NCBI GenBank assembly: GCA_010912705.1
Contig: POWB01000001.1
Coordinates: forward strand, 347,759-411,758
Source: Halochromatium sp.
GTDB lineage: Bacteria > Pseudomonadota > Gammaproteobacteria > Chromatiales > Chromatiaceae
DNA: 64,000 nucleotides
Reading direction: 5' to 3'
Every line of letters starts with the position of its first letter. The first letter of the stretch is position 1. The position numbers and the translations under genes were made by a program. Shown in pieces: positions 61,804 through 64,000 of this stretch. The notes under the pieces were generated by a model. It was given only the letters and a program-made list of their open reading frames with translations, was not told the origin of the DNA and ran no database searches.

Positions 61804-62709
61804 TCATGCCCCTAGCAGGAGCACAAAGACGCCTGCCAACATCAGAACCCCAGCTGGCATCCGGCTCGCTAAATTTAGCTCGCGAAACAATAGCGCCCCA
61901 TAGAGGATGCCAAACAGCAAGCTGCTGCGCTTTAACGCGATCATATAGGCCACCTCAGTCAAGCGCAGGGCCATGAAATGGGTGACCACCATAACAGCAT
62001 TGAGCGCTGCAACCACTAGCACGGCACCGGGCCGACTGATCAAACGCCGCAACGCCGGACGTAGCGACAACCGCGGTCCGCCGATCGGCACCAGCACCAA
62101 CAATGGAATCGCCAACAGGCCGACGAGCGCGAAATAGAAGGCGCCAAACGCGGCCGATGGCAGATAGAGCAGGGCCACCTTGCCAAGGGTCGAGGTCAGC
62201 CCATAGAGGAGTGCCACGCCGAGCATCATCCGCGAGCCCGCCTCCCGGCGAATCGAACTGAGCGGACGCAGCCAGGTCCGCCAGTCATCAGGCCGCGCCT
62301 GCTCGACATTGAGCAGCCAGGCCCCGGCGACGATCAGCAGCACACCGAGCAGCCCGACCAAACTCAACCGCTCGCCTAACAGCAGCGCCGCGATCGCCAT
62401 CGAGAACACCGGCGTAAAGGCCAGATACGGCAGGGTGAGTGAGAGCGGGTGATCCCGAATCGCGGCCATGTAGAGCAGCATCGCGCCAATCTCGAGCGGC
62501 ACCAGAACGCTGAGCCAGCCCCAGAACGGCACTGGCAAGACGCCAAGATCCGGCAGCCAGAACAACAGCGGTGAGAGGAGCAGGCCGGTTAGCGTGAAGC
62601 GAATCAAGGTCAGCTCGCGCGCCGAGAACCCCTGCAGCCAGGCTTTGGTGGCCGCATCGGCCGAGGCAACGCTGAAGGCACAGATGAGCGTGAGCAGCAG
62701 CCAGCTCAT
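61804..62709 (-). CDS. EamA/DMT-family transporter
   Basis: A 301-residue protein with ten predicted membrane helices in two halves of five, the standard drug/metabolite transporter layout. The second half starts at about residue 145 (SRMMLGVALLYGLTSTLGKV) and ends with a final helix, MPAGVLMLAGVFVLLLGA. The substrate cannot be told. It is separate from leuC (154-base gap) and from dusA (174-base gap). Confidence 0.85.
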   Translation of the reverse strand: MSWLLLTLICAFSVASADAATKAWLQGFSARELTLIRFTLTGLLLSPLLFWLPDLGVLPVPFWGWLSVLVPLEIGAMLLYMAAIRDHPLSLTLPYLAFTPVFSMAIAALLLGERLSLVGLLGVLLIVAGAWLLNVEQARPDDWRTWLRPLSSIRREAGSRMMLGVALLYGLTSTLGKVALLYLPSAAFGAFYFALVGLLAIPLLVLVPIGGPRLSLRPALRRLISRPGAVLVVAALNAVMVVTHFMALRLTEVAYMIALKRSSLLFGILYGALLFRELNLASRMPAGVLMLAGVFVLLLGA

Positions 62710-62883
62710 CGGCTAGGAGCCAAAACGGCCAGGCAGCCGCGCTGAGACAACCCACGCCAGCCAAGCTGTACCCGACACTTGGGCCGACAAGCTTGGCTGC
62801 GCTGGCGCCAGTGCTCAGGACAACGGATGATCACGAAACAATCTGGGATGCTCGGTAAGCAACCTGATCCACTCGGCAAAGGC

Positions 62884-63915
62884 TCATGCACGCGGCCGAA
62901 CCCATACGGCGGCCGCGTCCAGCACCTCGATCCCAGCACCGGGGCGATGCGCCTGCTCGCTTAGCGTGCGCCGCCAGGCCTTGGCACCTGGGCAGGCATG
63001 GAAGAGACCGAGCAGATGCCGAGTCATCGACGCCAGCGGCACGCCATCGGCGAGTTGACACTCAGCGTACGGCATGAAGGCATCCAGCGCCTGCTGCGGC
63101 GTCGTGACGGGATTCTCAGCACCGAAGAGACGCCGATCAACATCGGCCAGCAGCCAGGGATTCTGATAGGCCTCGCGGCCAATCATCACGCCATCGACTT
63201 GCCGGTCGCTGAGCAGTTCCTCGACCTGATCTAGACGCGTCACGCCACCGTTAAGCACCATCGGCAGCGCCGGAAAGTCTCGCTTGAGCCTGAACACCCA
63301 ATCCCAACGCAAGGGTGGCACCTCCCGGTTCTCGCGCGGACTCAGACCCTGCAGCCAGGCCTTGCGCGCATGCAGAATTAGTGCATCACAACCAGCAGCG
63401 GCCAACGCTTGCGTAAAGGCGACCAGCTCCTCATAGCTATCGCGGTCGTCGATGCCGATGCGGCTCTTGACCGTGACCGGGACGGCGACCACCGCCTTCA
63501 TCGCCGCGACACAATCGGCCACCAACGCCGGCTCGGCCATCAGACAGGCGCCGAAACGCCCATTCTGGACGCGATCCGATGGGCAACCGACATTCAGATT
63601 GATCTCGTCGTAGCCCCAGTCAGCACCCATCCGCGCGCAACGCGCCAGCTCGGCCGGGTCCGAGCCGCCAAGCTGAAGCGCCAGCGGATGCTCGGCCGGG
63701 TCATAGCGCAAGAAGCGCGCGCGATCGCCATGGATCAAGGCGCCTGTCGTGACCATCTCAGTGTAGAGCAACGTGTGCCGCGACAGCAGTCGCGCAAAGT
63801 AGCGAAAATGCCGATCCGTCCAGTCTAGCATCGGCGCCACTGCTAGCTCCCGACCCACTGAAGTCAGTGGCTGAGCTGATCGTTTCTGGTTTTCTATCGC
63901 TTTCCGGTACAGCAT
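62884..63915 (-). CDS. dusA: tRNA-dihydrouridine(20/20a) synthase DusA
   Basis: FMN enzyme that reduces uridine 20/20a in the tRNA D-loop. The 343-residue protein has VAPMLDWTDRHFRYFARLLS, the catalytic Cys in NLNVGCPSDRVQNG near residue 110, SRIGIDDRDSYE, LHARKAWLQGLSP and GVMIGREAYQNPW. The DWTDRH and KAWLQGLSPRENR motifs separate DusA from DusB and DusC. The lead before VAPMLDWTD is about the same length as in E. coli, which supports this start. Confidence 0.95.
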   Translation of the reverse strand: MLYRKAIENQKRSAQPLTSVGRELAVAPMLDWTDRHFRYFARLLSRHTLLYTEMVTTGALIHGDRARFLRYDPAEHPLALQLGGSDPAELARCARMGADWGYDEINLNVGCPSDRVQNGRFGACLMAEPALVADCVAAMKAVVAVPVTVKSRIGIDDRDSYEELVAFTQALAAAGCDALILHARKAWLQGLSPRENREVPPLRWDWVFRLKRDFPALPMVLNGGVTRLDQVEELLSDRQVDGVMIGREAYQNPWLLADVDRRLFGAENPVTTPQQALDAFMPYAECQLADGVPLASMTRHLLGLFHACPGAKAWRRTLSEQAHRPGAGIEVLDAAAVWVRPRA

Positions 63916-64000
63916 CGTCCACCAATCATCCCAGATAATCCATCCCTAATCACGCCCTTCCGCACCAAGGGTTTAGAGATCAAATTTTTTTATCTGTTCA
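63916..64000. other. Window end, no gene seen
   Basis: An AT-rich stretch with a run of seven T at 63985-63991, upstream of dusA. No tRNA or coding signal is seen in these 85 bases. Confidence 0.3.

Overview
The window looks like a piece of a gammaproteobacterial chromosome, most likely from the Chromatiales (purple sulfur bacteria and relatives). The evidence is the leuC-leuD-leuB-asd-fimV-truA block, gammaproteobacterial-type ValS, FimV and DusA proteins, and large PDDEXK/AAA/DUF3782-type families of the kind that proliferate in that order. The assignment is an inference; no rRNA or photosynthesis gene is present to prove it.

Layout. 0-7.2 kb: a truncated GT-C glycosyltransferase, pyruvate phosphate dikinase, a secreted alpha/beta hydrolase and a membrane-anchored glycoside hydrolase. 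7.3-17.9 kb (+ strand): a Wzx/Wzy-type exopolysaccharide operon with outer-membrane export protein, flippase, Wzc-like co-polymerase, three glycosyltransferases, an O-antigen ligase/polymerase and a hexapeptide acetyltransferase. 17.9-22.6 kb: an AT-richer decoration segment with an OafA-type acyltransferase, a second acyltransferase gene split by an in-frame TGA, an SGNH hydrolase, a sulfotransferase and a methyltransferase. 22.6-26.8 kb (- strand): three more glycosyltransferases and a CysE-like acetyltransferase. Together these suggest a capsule or EPS that is acetylated and probably sulfated. No initiating sugar-phosphate transferase is seen. 27.3-30.5 kb: valS with three low-complexity insertions.

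30.7-51.1 kb is the most unusual part: four very large secreted mosaic proteins (1734, 843, 1242 and 1834 residues). They have unrelated N-terminal architectures (beta-helix, phytase-like propeller, 14 FG-GAP repeats, four DUF1566-type domains) but the same roughly 60-residue C-terminal module. Two of them add a second shared propeller-like tail. Between and around them lie broken copies of the same modules and of nuclease/AAA families, including a protein with 27-bp tandem coding repeats. The locus reads as a domain-shuffling site for surface or secreted proteins.

51.2-64 kb: a broken DUF3782-like gene and an AlbA_2-type ATP-binding regulator, then the conserved block truA, fimV, asd, leuB, leuD, leuC (- strand), an EamA transporter and dusA. 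The block is expected to continue past truA into trp genes in many relatives; here it stops at the accessory region. fimV carries long hexanucleotide tracts that encode Glu-Pro and Gln-Asp/Gln-Gly runs.
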